A stretch of 64,000 nucleotides of DNA from Thioclava sediminum (GCF_002020355.1 NZ_MPZV01000003.1:62001-126000); one strand, 5' to 3'; positions 18,122 to 27,623 are shown, counted from the stretch's first letter. Notes: generated from the sequence alone by a model not told the origin. Numbers and translations are program-made.

Positions 18122-19153
18122 ATGCGTATCTGCAGCGATCTGGCGTCGGCGGTGGGAAATACCCCGCTCATCAAGCTCAGGAAGGCATCGGAAGAGACCG
18201 GCTGCACGATCCTCGGCAAGGCGGAATTTCTCAATCCCGGCCAATCTGTGAAAGACCGCGCGGCGCTGTTCATCATCCGTGACGCGATCCAGCGCGGCGA
18301 GCTTGCGCCCGGCGGCACGATCGTCGAAGGCACCGCGGGCAATACCGGCATTGGTCTCGCGCTCGTGGGCGCCTCGATGGGTTTCCGCGCGGTGATCGTG
18401 ATCCCCGAGACGCAGAGCCAGGAAAAGAAGGACATGCTGCGGCTGGCGGGGGCCGAACTGGTGCAGGTTCCGGCCGCGCCCTATCGCAATCCGAACAACT
18501 ACGTGCGCTATTCCGAGCGGCTCGCCAAGGAGTTGGCCAAGACCGATCCGCATGGCGCGATCTGGGCCAACCAGTTCGACAATACCGCGAACCGGCAGGC
18601 CCATATCGAGACGACCGGCCCCGAAATCTGGGATCAAACCGGCGGCAAGGTCGACGGCTTCATCTGCGCTGTGGGCTCGGGCGGCACGCTCGCGGGCACC
18701 GGCATGGCGCTGCAGCCCAAGGGCGTGAAGATCGGCCTCGCCGATCCCGACGGCGCGGCGCTGCACAGCTATTACACGACCGGCGAGTTCAAATCCGAGG
18801 GCTCCTCGATCACCGAAGGCATCGGGCAGGGGCGGATCACCGCCAATCTCGAAGGCTTCACCCCAGATATGAGCTTCAACATCCCCGATAGCGAGGCGCT
18901 GCCGGTGGTCTTCGACCTGCTGCAGGAAGAAGGCCTCTGCTTGGGTGGCTCCTCGGGGATCAATATCGCGGGCGCGATGCACATGGCGCGCGAGATGGGG
19001 CCGGGCCACACGATCGTGACGGTGCTGTGCGATTACGGCAACCGCTACCAGTCGAAACTGTTCAATCCCGACTTCCTCAAGGGCAAGGGGCTGCCTGTGC
19101 CGGAATGGCTCGACCGGGCCCCGCGTGAGATGCCGGAGGTCTTTGAGGGATGA
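18122..19153 (+). CDS. cysK: Cysteine synthase A
   Basis: A 343-residue PLP enzyme making cysteine from O-acetylserine and sulfide. The PLP lysine is Lys44 in NPGQSVKDR, the phosphate-binding loop is EGTAGNTG near 69-76, and the later glycine-rich loop VGSGGTLAG holds the cofactor. GGGAGGAATGCGCG precedes the ATG. Its place directly after trgA-trgB repeats the R. sphaeroides locus, where cysK affects tellurite tolerance through thiol supply. The stop overlaps the start of the MscS-like channel gene (ATGA), so these genes probably form one operon. Confidence 0.92.
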   Translation: MRICSDLASAVGNTPLIKLRKASEETGCTILGKAEFLNPGQSVKDRAALFIIRDAIQRGELAPGGTIVEGTAGNTGIGLALVGASMGFRAVIVIPETQSQEKKDMLRLAGAELVQVPAAPYRNPNNYVRYSERLAKELAKTDPHGAIWANQFDNTANRQAHIETTGPEIWDQTGGKVDGFICAVGSGGTLAGTGMALQPKGVKIGLADPDGAALHSYYTTGEFKSEGSSITEGIGQGRITANLEGFTPDMSFNIPDSEALPVVFDLLQEEGLCLGGSSGINIAGAMHMAREMGPGHTIVTVLCDYGNRYQSKLFNPDFLKGKGLPVPEWLDRAPREMPEVFEG

Positions 19154-21699
19154 TCCTGCGTTTGGCGCGTCTGCTCTTGCTGGCCGTCGCGCTGGCGCTC
19201 CCCGGGTTTGGTTTCGCGCAAAGCCCCGAAACGCCCGATTACAAGGCATGGGAAAAGACCGCGACCGAAGCCGAACAGATGGTGCAGGCCGACAAGGCTC
19301 AGCGTCCGGCCTTCGACAAGATCCGGCAGGACGTCGTCAACTGGCGCGAGAAATTCAAGGCGGCCGAGGATATCAACGCCAGCCAGATCTCGACCGTCAA
19401 GGCGCAGATCGAAGCGCTCGGGCCCCCGCCGAAGGAGGGCGAGAGCGAGGATCAGGCGATTGCCGACCGGCGCAAGAAGCTGAACGACGAGCTCGCTAAG
19501 CTACAGGCGCCGGCGCTGCGCGCGACCGAGGCCGCCAGCCGCGCGGATTCCATCGTCGCCAATATCGATCAGGTTCTGCGCGCGCGTCAGACAGACAAGC
19601 TGTTGCGGCTGACACCTTCGCCGCTCAATCCGATCAACTGGCCCGAGGGGGTGAAAGTCCTCACCGGGCTGACCTCCGAGCTTGCCTCCGAGATGGGGCA
19701 GCAACTCGATCAGCCGGACCCCTACGCCAATGCGCGCAACAACGCCCCTGCGATCGTGGGCCTTTTGTTGGTGGCGCTTATGCTGGTGCTGCGCGGGCGG
19801 ACATGGATCGACAAGCTGGCCGATGTGCTGGAGGCGCGTCTGGCGCGCAACGCGCAGCGGGTGATCGATTTCATCGTCTCGCTGGGTCAGCTCCTGCTGC
19901 CGATCGCCGGGATCGCGCTGCTTGAGGCCGCGCTGGTGCAGACGGAGCTGTTCGGCGCGCGCTGGTTGGAGTTGTTGCTCGCGATCGGCGTGGTTCTGAG
20001 CGCGGCCTTCGTCGCCTTCTGGCTTTCGGGCCGTATCTTCCCGCGCAATGACCGGCAGGCCGCGCCCTTCACGCTGCAAAGCGAACGGCGCCGCGAAGGC
20101 CGGGTGCTGACGATCTCGCTGGCCGTGTTCGCCGCGATCCAGGGCCCGTTCGGTGACTGGCTTGTGGCCCGCGGGCAGGACGTATTCGAGGGTAGCGCGA
20201 AAACTGCCAAGGAGATCGACGCGGCGGGGCACACGCTCGACGCCGGTTTCGGCGTTCTGGTCTTCCCGCTGCAGGTCCTTGCAGCGATCGCACTGTTCCG
20301 CTTTGGTCAATTGCTGCGCCGTCACCTGCGCAACGAGACCAACGGGAGCGAGGAAGGCGCGTTTCGCGACCGTCTTGTCGGCGCGCTCGGCAATGCGCTG
20401 ATTGGCGTCGCGGTGGTCGCGCCGGTTCTGGGCGGGATCGGCTATATCAACGCCGCCAATGCGCTGATCTTCCCGACCATACTGACGCTGGGGCTGATCG
20501 CGCTGGTTCTCGTGCTCAACCAGTTCTTCACCGATGTCTACGTTCTGGTCACCCGGCGCGAGGATGACGGCCGCGACTCCCTGATCCCGGCGCTGATCGG
20601 CTTCTTGCTGGGCCTGCTCGCCATGCCGCCGGCGGCGCTGATCTGGGGCGCGCGTCCGGCCGATCTGGCCGAGCTCTGGACCCGGTTCCAGAACGGCGTC
20701 TCGGTCAGCGGCGTCACGATCTCGCCCGGCATCTTCCTGACCTTCGCGATCGTCTTCGTGATCGGTCTGATGGTCACGCGGCTCCTGCAAGGCGCGTTGA
20801 AGACCTCGCTGCTGCCGAAGACCAAGATCGACAAGGGCGGGCAGAACGCCATCGTCTCGGGCCTTGGCTATCTCGGGATCTTCCTCGCCGCGATCATCGC
20901 GATCTCTTCGGCCGGGATCGACCTCAGCTCGCTCGCCATCGTCGCCGGTGCGCTCTCGGTCGGTGTTGGTTTCGGCCTGCAGACCATCGTGCAGAACTTC
21001 GTCTCGGGCATCATCCTGCTGATCGAGCGCCCGATTTCCGAAGGCGACTGGATCGAAGTCAATGGCCAGATGGGGATCGTCAAGGCGATCTCCGTGCGCT
21101 CCACCCGGATCGAGACCTTCGACCGCACCGAAGTCATCGTTCCCAATGCGGACCTGATTTCGGGGCAGGTGACGAACTGGACGCGCGGCAATGTCACGGG
21201 CCGCCTCATCGTGCCGGTGGGCGTCGCCTACGGCACCGACACCCGCAAGGTCGAGAAGATCCTGCACGAAGTCGCCGAGAACCAGTCGCTGGTGATGATG
21301 AACCCCGAGCCGGTGGTGATGTTCAAAGGTTTCGGCGCGGACAGCCTCGATTTCGAGGTGCGCGTGATCCTCTCGGACGTGAACTTCATCCTGCGCGTCC
21401 AGAGCGAGATGAACCACGAGATCAATCAACGCTTCGCCGAGGCCGGAATCGAAATTCCCTTCGCACAGCGCGACGTGTGGCTGCGCAACCCCGAGGTTCT
21501 GCGGCCCAAGGACGAGCAGACCGAAGAGGACGCGGATGCGGAGGAGACCTTCGAGGACTCGGGCGAAGACGACAGCGACACCAAGCGCCCCGTCACCCGC
21601 GCCGATTACGGCAAGCCTCAGCCCGGCGAAGGGCCCGAGGGGATGGAGGAGCAGCGCCACGACACTTCAGACGGAGAGGCCGATGCCGGAGACCGCTAA
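19150..21699 (+). CDS. Large MscS-family mechanosensitive channel with DUF3772-type N-terminus
   Basis: An 849-residue channel. A signal peptide (1-23) leads to a periplasmic helical region (30-180, with heptad-rich stretches and a DUF3772-like section). Many transmembrane segments follow from about 195. The pore-lining MscS core is at about 590-700, with GALSVGVGFGLQTIVQNFVSG and the beta-domain ERPISEGDWIEVNG. An acidic tail (about 785-849) is poor in order. It should open under membrane tension and release solutes. It overlaps cysK by 4 bp, and its own 3' end overlaps alaX by 17 bp, which places osmotic control in the trg-cysK transcript. Confidence 0.9.
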   Translation: MILRLARLLLLAVALALPGFGFAQSPETPDYKAWEKTATEAEQMVQADKAQRPAFDKIRQDVVNWREKFKAAEDINASQISTVKAQIEALGPPPKEGESEDQAIADRRKKLNDELAKLQAPALRATEAASRADSIVANIDQVLRARQTDKLLRLTPSPLNPINWPEGVKVLTGLTSELASEMGQQLDQPDPYANARNNAPAIVGLLLVALMLVLRGRTWIDKLADVLEARLARNAQRVIDFIVSLGQLLLPIAGIALLEAALVQTELFGARWLELLLAIGVVLSAAFVAFWLSGRIFPRNDRQAAPFTLQSERRREGRVLTISLAVFAAIQGPFGDWLVARGQDVFEGSAKTAKEIDAAGHTLDAGFGVLVFPLQVLAAIALFRFGQLLRRHLRNETNGSEEGAFRDRLVGALGNALIGVAVVAPVLGGIGYINAANALIFPTILTLGLIALVLVLNQFFTDVYVLVTRREDDGRDSLIPALIGFLLGLLAMPPAALIWGARPADLAELWTRFQNGVSVSGVTISPGIFLTFAIVFVIGLMVTRLLQGALKTSLLPKTKIDKGGQNAIVSGLGYLGIFLAAIIAISSAGIDLSSLAIVAGALSVGVGFGLQTIVQNFVSGIILLIERPISEGDWIEVNGQMGIVKAISVRSTRIETFDRTEVIVPNADLISGQVTNWTRGNVTGRLIVPVGVAYGTDTRKVEKILHEVAENQSLVMMNPEPVVMFKGFGADSLDFEVRVILSDVNFILRVQSEMNHEINQRFAEAGIEIPFAQRDVWLRNPEVLRPKDEQTEEDADAEETFEDSGEDDSDTKRPVTRADYGKPQPGEGPEGMEEQRHDTSDGEADAGDR

Positions 21700-22429
21700 A
21701 CAGCCGCAGCAGCAAAGCTACCGCATACACCCCTATGCCCGCGATCTCGAGGTCCGGGTGACGGGCCTGACCGATGAGGGCGGCATCTATTGCGCGGATT
21801 CGATCTTTTACCCGACCGGCGGCGGTCAGCCCGGCGACAGTGGTAAACTGGTCTGGGATGGCGGCGAGATCGAGATCGCGACCGCGGTGAAGGCCGAACC
21901 CGGCGCGCCCGGCGCGGTGATCCTGGTGCCCGCCGAGCCCCAGCCGCTGCCGCCTGTTGGCGCACAGGTCCAGCAACATCTAGACTGGGAACGGCGTCAC
22001 CGTCACATGCGCGTCCACACCGCGCTGCACCTGCTGTCGGTCGCGATCCCGCTGCCGGTGACGGGTGGGCAGATCGGCTCTGAAAAGGGACGGCTTGATT
22101 TCGATATGCCGGAGCGGCCCGAGGATCTGGAGGCAATCGAGCGTCAGTTGAACGACTGGATCGCGCAGGACCTCAAGGTGGTCGAGCATTGGATTACCGA
22201 TGCCGAGCTCGAGGCGCAGCCCGATCTGGTCAAGACGCTCTCGGTCGCGCCGCCCAAAGGTCAGGGCTGGGTCCGGCTGGTCGCGATCGGCGAAGAGGCG
22301 GACCGGATCGATCTGCAGCCTTGCGGTGGCACGCATGTCGCCTCGACCGGCGAGATCGGCGGTCTCAGGATCGGCAAGATCGAGAAGAAGGGTAAGATGA
22401 ACCGCCGCGTGCATCTTCATCTGGCCTGA
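21683..22429 (+). CDS. AlaX-type alanyl-tRNA editing protein
   Basis: A 248-residue free-standing editing domain related to the C-terminal half of AlaRS. The zinc-binding residues are His112 and His116 (RVHTALHLL) and Cys214 and His218 (CGGTHVAS), and the GGGQPGD motif near 46-52 is conserved. It removes serine or glycine from mischarged tRNA-Ala in trans. GGAGAGGCCG precedes the ATG, which lies inside the end of the channel gene. The full alaS, with its own intact editing site, is encoded at 55346, so this is an extra proofreading activity. Confidence 0.9.
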   Translation: MPETAKQPQQQSYRIHPYARDLEVRVTGLTDEGGIYCADSIFYPTGGGQPGDSGKLVWDGGEIEIATAVKAEPGAPGAVILVPAEPQPLPPVGAQVQQHLDWERRHRHMRVHTALHLLSVAIPLPVTGGQIGSEKGRLDFDMPERPEDLEAIERQLNDWIAQDLKVVEHWITDAELEAQPDLVKTLSVAPPKGQGWVRLVAIGEEADRIDLQPCGGTHVASTGEIGGLRIGKIEKKGKMNRRVHLHLA

Positions 22430-22435
22430 GATCTG

Positions 22436-22510
22436 CGGGCCGGGCAGGGGCGCTGCCCCTCTGCCTGCGGCATTCACCCCGGGATATTTGAACAAGACGA
22501 AGGGGCAGAG
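22436..22510. repeat. Intergenic dispersed repeat, copy B
   Basis: The segment carries an AGGGGC-GCT-GCCCCT hairpin, then CACCCCGGGATATTTG and a GACGAAGGGG tail. The GGGATATTT core and AAG-rich tail recur in copy A at 12309-12344. It lies after alaX, just before the shared terminator. Confidence 0.5.
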
Positions 22511-22523
22511 CCGCCGAACACAA

Positions 22524-22548
22524 AAGGGCGGCCACCGGGGCCGCCCTT
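22524..22548 (-). terminator. Bidirectional terminator between alaX and fumC
   Basis: AAGGGCGGCC pairs with GGCCGCCCTT around a 5-nt loop. On the minus strand it is followed by TTTTGTG, so it should end fumC; on the plus strand it may help end the alaX transcript. Confidence 0.85.
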
Positions 22549-22569
22549 CGTTATTCATGGAAGCTTGGA

Positions 22570-23964
22570 TCAGGCTTTCGGGCCGATCATCTGCTCGGGG
22601 CGGACCACCTTGTCGAAGGTTTCCTCGTCGACGAAGCCAAGCTTGATCGCTTCTTCCTTCAGCGTGGTCCCGTTCTTATGCGCGGTCTTCGCGACCTGGG
22701 TCGCGTTGTCGTAACCGATGGTCGGCGCGAGCGCGGTGACCAGCATCAGCGACTCGTGCAGCAGCTTCTCGATGCGCGGCTCGTTGGCCTCGATGCCCGC
22801 GACCATGTTGTCGGTGAAGGCCGAGGCGCTGTCGCCCAGGAGCTGCATCGATTGCAGCACGTTGTAGCTCATCATCGGGTTGTAGACGTTGAGCTCGAAA
22901 TGGCCTTGCGAGCCGGCGATGCCGACGGCGGCGTCGTTGCCCATGACATGGGCGCAAACCATGGTCAGCGCTTCGGCCTGCGTCGGGTTCACCTTGCCCG
23001 GCATGATCGAGGAGCCCGGCTCGTTTTCCGGCAGGATCAGCTCGCCCAGACCGCAGCGCGGGCCCGAGCCCAGAAGGCGGATGTCGTTCGCGATCTTGAA
23101 GAGCGAGGCGGCCACGGTCTTCAGCGCGCCCGAGAACATCACCATCGCATCATGCGCGGCGAGCGCTTCGAACTTGTTCGGCGCGGTGACGAAGGGCAGG
23201 TCGGTGATCTCGGCCATGTTCGCCGCGACCGTCTCGGCCCAGCCCACTTGCGTGTTCAGACCGGTGCCTACGGCGGTGCCGCCTTGGGCCAGTTCGTAGA
23301 TGTCGCCGAGGCAGGCTTCGACGCGTTCGATCCCCTTCTTCACCTGATGGGCGTAGCCGGAGAATTCCTGACCGAGCGTCAGCGGCGTCGCGTCCTGCGT
23401 GTGCGTGCGGCCGATCTTGATGATGTCCTTGAAGTCCTCGGACTTGGCTTCGAGTGCCGCGTGCAGCTTGCGCAGACCCGGCAGCAGCACGTCGCGCGCC
23501 TGCATCGCGATCCCGACATGCATCGCGGTCGGGAACGTGTCGTTCGAGGACTGCCCCATGTTGCAGTGATCGTTCGGGTGAACCGGGTCTTTCGAGCCCA
23601 TCTCGCCACCCAGAATTTCGATCGCGCGGTTCGAGATCACCTCGTTCGCGTTCATGTTCGACTGCGTGCCCGACCCGGTCTGCCAGACCACCAGCGGGAA
23701 GTTGTCGTCGAACTTGCCCTCGATCACTTCGCCCGCGGCTTCGATGATCGCATCGGCGATCTTCGCGTCCATCTTGCCCTGCGCCTTGTTGGCCATCGCG
23801 CAGGCTTTCTTGATCACGCCAAGCGCGCGGATGATCGGGACGGGCTGGCGCTCCCAGCCGATCGGGAAGTTCATGATCGAGCGCTGCGTCTGCGCGCCCC
23901 AATATTTGTCGGCGGGAACTTCAAGCGGGCCGAAGCTGTCGGTCTCGGTGCGGGTCGCGGTCAT
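22570..23964 (-). CDS. fumC: Fumarate hydratase, class II
   Basis: A 464-residue class II fumarase of the TCA cycle. It has the fumarase/aspartase signature [11 protein letters not shown] near residues 317-327. The active-site region [10 protein letters not shown] and [13 protein letters not shown] are also present. I chose the ATG at 23962-23964 because GGAGGCCCAG precedes it; an upstream extension to 24030 would add residues unrelated to the family. The length is normal. A terminator follows. The gene stands alone on the minus strand, convergent with alaX. Confidence 0.96.
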   Translation of the reverse strand: MTATRTETDSFGPLEVPADKYWGAQTQRSIMNFPIGWERQPVPIIRALGVIKKACAMANKAQGKMDAKIADAIIEAAGEVIEGKFDDNFPLVVWQTGSGTQSNMNANEVISNRAIEILGGEMGSKDPVHPNDHCNMGQSSNDTFPTAMHVGIAMQARDVLLPGLRKLHAALEAKSEDFKDIIKIGRTHTQDATPLTLGQEFSGYAHQVKKGIERVEACLGDIYELAQGGTAVGTGLNTQVGWAETVAANMAEITDLPFVTAPNKFEALAAHDAMVMFSGALKTVAASLFKIANDIRLLGSGPRCGLGELILPENEPGSSIMPGKVNPTQAEALTMVCAHVMGNDAAVGIAGSQGHFELNVYNPMMSYNVLQSMQLLGDSASAFTDNMVAGIEANEPRIEKLLHESLMLVTALAPTIGYDNATQVAKTAHKNGTTLKEEAIKLGFVDEETFDKVVRPEQMIGPKA

Positions 23965-24060
23965 CTGGGCCTCCATGATTGCGCGCAATCTTTCGCTCGC
24001 ACTGATAGGGCGCGCGGAGGGATTTTGCAACGGTATACGGAGGTATACTTGGTGTGGCTC

Positions 24061-24462
24061 TCAGATCTGTGCGGCGATTGCGTCGCGGTCGATCAGGGAA
24101 TGCACCTCGCGGATGCGGCCATCGGTGACGCGATAGAAGACATGTTCGTCGAAGGTCACGCGGCGGCCGTTCACCGGCAGATCGAAGAGCATTCCCACGG
24201 GCGTGCAGTCGAAACGCAGCCGGGCGGCGATCACCGGCGGATCGGCCACGAGCGTTTCTGCGCGGAAGTGCAGGTCGGGGATCGCGCGATGGTCGTCCTC
24301 GAGCATCGCTTGATACCCTGCGAGGCCGAGCGGGCGCGCGTTATGCGTGACCTCCGGATGCACGAAATCGCCGAGCTGCGCCCAGTTCTGTTCATTCAGG
24401 CAAGTGAGATAGCCGTGATAGAGCGAGAGGAGCGTGTCGCGGTCCAGAGGCTCCGAAACCAC
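24061..24462 (-). CDS. SnoaL-like (NTF2-fold) protein
   Basis: A 133-residue protein with the SnoaL/ester-cyclase fold. It opens LSLYHGYLTCLNEQNW, followed by FVHPEVTHNARPLG and a central AIPDLHF. Such proteins can be cyclases, hydrolases or binding proteins; this one has no assigned substrate. I chose a GTG at 24460-24462, four bases after the sspB stop, since the frame has no ATG before residue 50. The gene is therefore in one unit with sspB. A second NTF2-like gene lies on the other side of sspB. Confidence 0.7.
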   Translation of the reverse strand: MVSEPLDRDTLLSLYHGYLTCLNEQNWAQLGDFVHPEVTHNARPLGLAGYQAMLEDDHRAIPDLHFRAETLVADPPVIAARLRFDCTPVGMLFDLPVNGRRVTFDEHVFYRVTDGRIREVHSLIDRDAIAAQI

Positions 24463-24466
24463 CGGG

Positions 24467-24931
24467 TTACTTGCGGAACTGATCGAGGCTGACGACCTCG
24501 GCCTCGCCACGCGCGGCCGGAGCGGCCTCTTCTTCCTCGGCCACCTCATCCTCTTCGATCTCGTCGTCTTCGTCATATTCCTGCGTCTCGAAACGCAGGC
24601 CGAATTCGACGGAGGGGTCGACAAAGGTGGTGATCGCGTCGAGCGGCACATAAAGCGGCTCGGGAGAATTGCCGAAATTCAGCGTGATCGAGAACCCGTC
24701 CTCGCCCACTTCGAAATTGTCATACCAGTTCTGGATGACGATGGTCATTTCTTCGGGGTAGCGTTCGCGCAGCCAATCGGCCAGCTCGGCATCGGGGTGA
24801 CGGGTGTCGAAGGTGATGAAGAAGTGGTGCTCGCCGGGCAGACCATTGGCTGCGATGTCGCTCAGCACTGTCTGGATCAGCCCGCGCATCGCGTGATGCA
24901 TCAGGTTGCCGTAATCAATGGATTGCGTCAT
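24467..24931 (-). CDS. sspB: SspB-type ClpXP adaptor
   Basis: A 154-residue adaptor. Residues 1-110 match the SspB substrate-binding fold (start MTQSIDYGNLMHHAMRGLI, then HHFFITFDT). An acidic linker (about 118-136) and a C-terminal ClpX-binding tail ending VVSLDQFRK follow, the layout expected of SspB. It tethers ssrA-tagged proteins to ClpXP. ssrA itself lies about 0.7 kb upstream. The gene shares its unit with the SnoaL-like gene downstream. The 154 bp before it should hold the promoter. Confidence 0.92.
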   Translation of the reverse strand: MTQSIDYGNLMHHAMRGLIQTVLSDIAANGLPGEHHFFITFDTRHPDAELADWLRERYPEEMTIVIQNWYDNFEVGEDGFSITLNFGNSPEPLYVPLDAITTFVDPSVEFGLRFETQEYDEDDEIEEDEVAEEEEAAPAARGEAEVVSLDQFRK

Positions 24932-25085
24932 GGCCGGGTCCCTTTCTTCTCGGGCTCAGCATAGGGGATTCGTGGCGGGCCGCAAGGCGGGCAGAGCCGC
25001 GCGAAGGCTGACGTCGAGGGCATGTGCTGGGTGTGGCGGTCTTCGATCTTGCGCAACCTTGGGGAGAACCTCACGGGGGCCGCGC

Positions 25086-25511
25086 CTATCCCAGCACTTC
25101 GCCCGACAGGCACAGCGCGACGGTGTCGCGCGGCATCATCTCCAACGCCTCGAAGAGCGCGATCACATCGTAATTATTATACGCCTCCACGATCTTGTCG
25201 CCGCGAAACCGCATCGTCAGTTGCCCGGTAAATTCCACCGCGCGCGCCGATTGTGCGGATTTCCCGGCGATTTTCAGAAGCGTCCAAAGCCAGTCCTCCG
25301 TCTCGACATGGCGCAGCACGGTGATCTTGATGTCCTGCAGATGCGCGCGCAGGGCCGGCACCAGCTCGCGAAACTCCTGCGGTCGCAATTCGAGCCCCGG
25401 CATCAGCCCGTCCGCCTGCGCCTCGGCATCGAACAGCCCGTCGACCTCGTCCAGCCGACCTTCGCCCCATACGGCATGGAGCCACGTTTCGATCCTCGCA
25501 AGCCGGGACAT
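25086..25511 (-). CDS. NTF2/SnoaL-like protein
   Basis: A 141-residue protein with an NTF2-type pattern: IETWLHAVWGEGRLDEVDGLF at the start, then RPQEFRELVPALRAHL and EFTGQLTMRFRGDKIVEAYNNYD near the end. No catalytic signature is recognised. It resembles the family of the gene at 24061 in fold only. The ATG at 25511 lacks an obvious strong ribosome site. It ends 154 bp before the start of sspB and begins just downstream of ssrA on the same strand. Function unknown. Confidence 0.65.
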   Translation of the reverse strand: MSRLARIETWLHAVWGEGRLDEVDGLFDAEAQADGLMPGLELRPQEFRELVPALRAHLQDIKITVLRHVETEDWLWTLLKIAGKSAQSARAVEFTGQLTMRFRGDKIVEAYNNYDVIALFEALEMMPRDTVALCLSGEVLG

Positions 25512-25599
25512 CGCGCCCTCCGTTTCCCGTCGGTCCTGAGGGCCACCATGGCAGGCACGGATTTCAAACCGGTTAACACCGGTCGCATCGCAAAAAGAG

Positions 25600-25910
25600 G
25601 GGGGAAAGTGCAGGATTCTGTTGCAAGGCTCCTGCGGGCCCCGCCTTACGCGGCTAAGCGCAAGGAGTTAAGTTTCGGTTACCCGAGCTGCTTACGCAGC
25701 CAGAGCGACCGGAGCACGGTTGTCGTTGGCAACTGTACAAATCGCACCGATAACGGTGGTAGCTCACCGGGACAAAGCAAACATCTTTACACGTTCGTCG
25801 ATCCTATTTCGGCCCCATTCTCCCCCAACGAGGGTTGATTGGTGGAGCCGCCGGGTACCGCCCCCGGGTCCGATCCGCTTATTTCATGCGCGTTTATGCC
25901 CATAGTCCCC
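25600..25910 (-). ncRNA. ssrA: Two-piece (permuted) tmRNA
   Basis: On the minus strand the gene reads in permuted order. The acceptor piece (about 25840-25910) comes first. It ends CGGCTCC-A-CCA (25840-25850) and contains a T-arm with CCGGG/CCCGG. A 23-nt intervening segment (25817-25839) follows. The coding piece (about 25600-25816) starts GGGGCCGAAATAGGATCGAC, the usual tmRNA 5' end, and its first seven bases pair with the acceptor strand. The tag codons at 25692-25730 read ANDNRAPVALAA then TAA. GGGAC (25905-25909) can pair with GTCCC of the coding piece as helix P2. A stem at 25610-25635 and a T-run at 25592-25596 mark the 3' side. The outer ends are approximate. Confidence 0.93.
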
Positions 25911-25929
25911 GTTGCCGGGAACGTCTTGG

Positions 25930-25958
25930 AATATAGGGGGAAGATCGGGGGGCTTCAA
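25930..25958 (-). promoter_or_regulatory. Promoter of ssrA
   Basis: On the minus strand TTGAAG (25953-25958) and TATATT (25930-25935) are separated by exactly 17 bp. Transcription would start near 25922-25924, about 13 nt before the acceptor piece. Confidence 0.7.
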
Positions 25959-26051
25959 GGCGTCGGATGGGATGGATGCGTATTAACCGGACGTGAACTT
26001 GCCGCGCGTTATAGCTCGAGTGGGGCCAAGAACTGGCCATGGAGGGGCGCG

Positions 26052-27623
26052 ATGAGCGACAAGTTGATCCTGATCGATCTCAGCACGAGCTATCAGTTCC
26101 GCCATTGGCGGCCGATGGGCATCCTGCGGGTGGAGCATGAGGTCTGGCGGGCGTTTGCCACCCGGTTTGGGACGCGCGCGGTACCGGCGATCTATGATGA
26201 GGCGCGCGGCGGGTTCTATCGCATCCCTCAGGCGATCTTCGAGGAGGTGATCTTCCGCAACGGCTGTCAGCCGGAGGCGCCTGCGCGCGCTTCGACTGCG
26301 CCGCGGCGCTGGCGCTCCTGGGCGCGGATCGGACGGTTTCTCTGGCGCGCTCGGCGCAGGATGCGGGCTGTCGGGCAGGGCGGGCGATACGACGAGGCCG
26401 AGACCCGCTTGCGCCGCGAGAGCGCGGTGGCGGAGGAATTGCTGCGGTTGAGCGGTGAGGAATATGCCCTGATGCGCCATGGGCTAGTGGCTCTGGAACG
26501 GGTCGCGCCGGGGATCGCGCCGCGCATCCGGGCCCTCGATGCGCTCAATCACCGGGCGCATTACGGCCTGGTGCATACGGTCCACGACCAGATCTGCGCG
26601 GAGCGAAATCGGATCGCGCCGGAAGAGGTGGGCGAGTATGTCTCTGCCGGTGGGTTCTGGGGCGATGCGCGCTACCGGGCCGCCTATGAGATGCGGGCCG
26701 CTCATGGGTGGCGGTTGAGCTATTACATCCATGACCTGATCCCGATCCTTTGGGGGCATGTCGCCGAACCCACGACGCGCAAGACTTTTCCGCCCGCGCT
26801 GCATTGGATGCTCTGGGGCGTGGATCGGGTCTGGACGAATTCGGAGGTGACGCGGCGCGATCTGCTCGCCCATGCCGCCCGCTGCGGCTATCCCGAGTTG
26901 CAGCCAGAGAAGGTGCACGTCGTGACGCTTGGCGCGGATGCGTTCCGCGAGACCGCGTCCGCCACCGATCTCGCGGGGCTCTTCGCACATCGCGATCTGG
27001 AACCTGGGGGCTACGTTTTGATGGTGGGCACGCAGGAGCCGCGCAAGAACCATGATTTCGCCTATCGGCTCTGGCGTGAACTGGCTGCGCGCCGCGCGGG
27101 CGATATCATGCCGTTGGTCTGGGTCGGGCAGCCCGGCTGGTCGATCGGCCCGCTGCTTGAAATGGTGCGCGCCGATCCCGGCCTGCCGCATGGCGCGATC
27201 CGCATCCTCGATGATGTCGACGACGCCGAGCTGCAGGCGCTCTATGCGCTTTGCCGCTACACGATCTACCCGTCTCATTACGAGGGCTGGGGGCTCCCGG
27301 TCGTCGAGTCGCTTCTGCATGGCAAACCCTGTCTGACATCGGATGCGCCCGCCTTGATCGAGGCGGCGGAGGGCTGCGCGGAGGCGATCGGGCTATTCGA
27401 CGGCGAGCGATGGCTGGCCCGGGCCGAGGCGCTGATGGACGACGAGGCGGCCTATCGCGCGGCCTGTGCGCAAGCGGAGCGGTTCACGCCACATCGATGG
27501 GCCGATTTTCGAGCGGCACTCACCGCCGGGTTCGAAGCGGCCGGCGGTGACACCTCCACGCGCGACCCTGCATGGACCCACCAGTCGCGCCAGCCGATTC
27601 CCTATCGCGAGGATGCCGCATGA
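26052..27623 (+). CDS. Glycosyltransferase (GT4-like)
   Basis: A 523-residue glycosyltransferase with a GT-B fold. The C-terminal half has VGTQEPRKNHDFAYRL (near 325-340) and HYEGWGLPVVESLLHGKPCL (near 410-430), the nucleotide-sugar-binding signature of GT4 enzymes. The N-terminal 250 residues are long and specific to this protein (HWRPMGILRVEHEVWR near the start). GGAGGGGCGCG precedes the ATG. Its stop overlaps the next glycosyltransferase gene by 4 bp (ATGA). Sugar donor and acceptor are unknown. The operon of two transferases and a sulfotransferase suggests building of a decorated glycan. Confidence 0.88.
   Translation: MSDKLILIDLSTSYQFRHWRPMGILRVEHEVWRAFATRFGTRAVPAIYDEARGGFYRIPQAIFEEVIFRNGCQPEAPARASTAPRRWRSWARIGRFLWRARRRMRAVGQGGRYDEAETRLRRESAVAEELLRLSGEEYALMRHGLVALERVAPGIAPRIRALDALNHRAHYGLVHTVHDQICAERNRIAPEEVGEYVSAGGFWGDARYRAAYEMRAAHGWRLSYYIHDLIPILWGHVAEPTTRKTFPPALHWMLWGVDRVWTNSEVTRRDLLAHAARCGYPELQPEKVHVVTLGADAFRETASATDLAGLFAHRDLEPGGYVLMVGTQEPRKNHDFAYRLWRELAARRAGDIMPLVWVGQPGWSIGPLLEMVRADPGLPHGAIRILDDVDDAELQALYALCRYTIYPSHYEGWGLPVVESLLHGKPCLTSDAPALIEAAEGCAEAIGLFDGERWLARAEALMDDEAAYRAACAQAERFTPHRWADFRAALTAGFEAAGGDTSTRDPAWTHQSRQPIPYREDAA

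Noticed and set aside
19501-21660. Long minus-strand frame opposite the MscS-type channel
   Set aside because: Shadow of the channel gene, rich in Arg/Asp/Gly with no recognisable domain.
22441-22480. GC hairpin after alaX as a terminator
   Set aside because: No T-run follows; the terminator is at 22524 and this stretch fits the dispersed repeat better.
22678-24492. Long plus-strand frame opposite fumC and the SnoaL-like gene
   Set aside because: Crosses two clear genes and an intergenic region; no family features.
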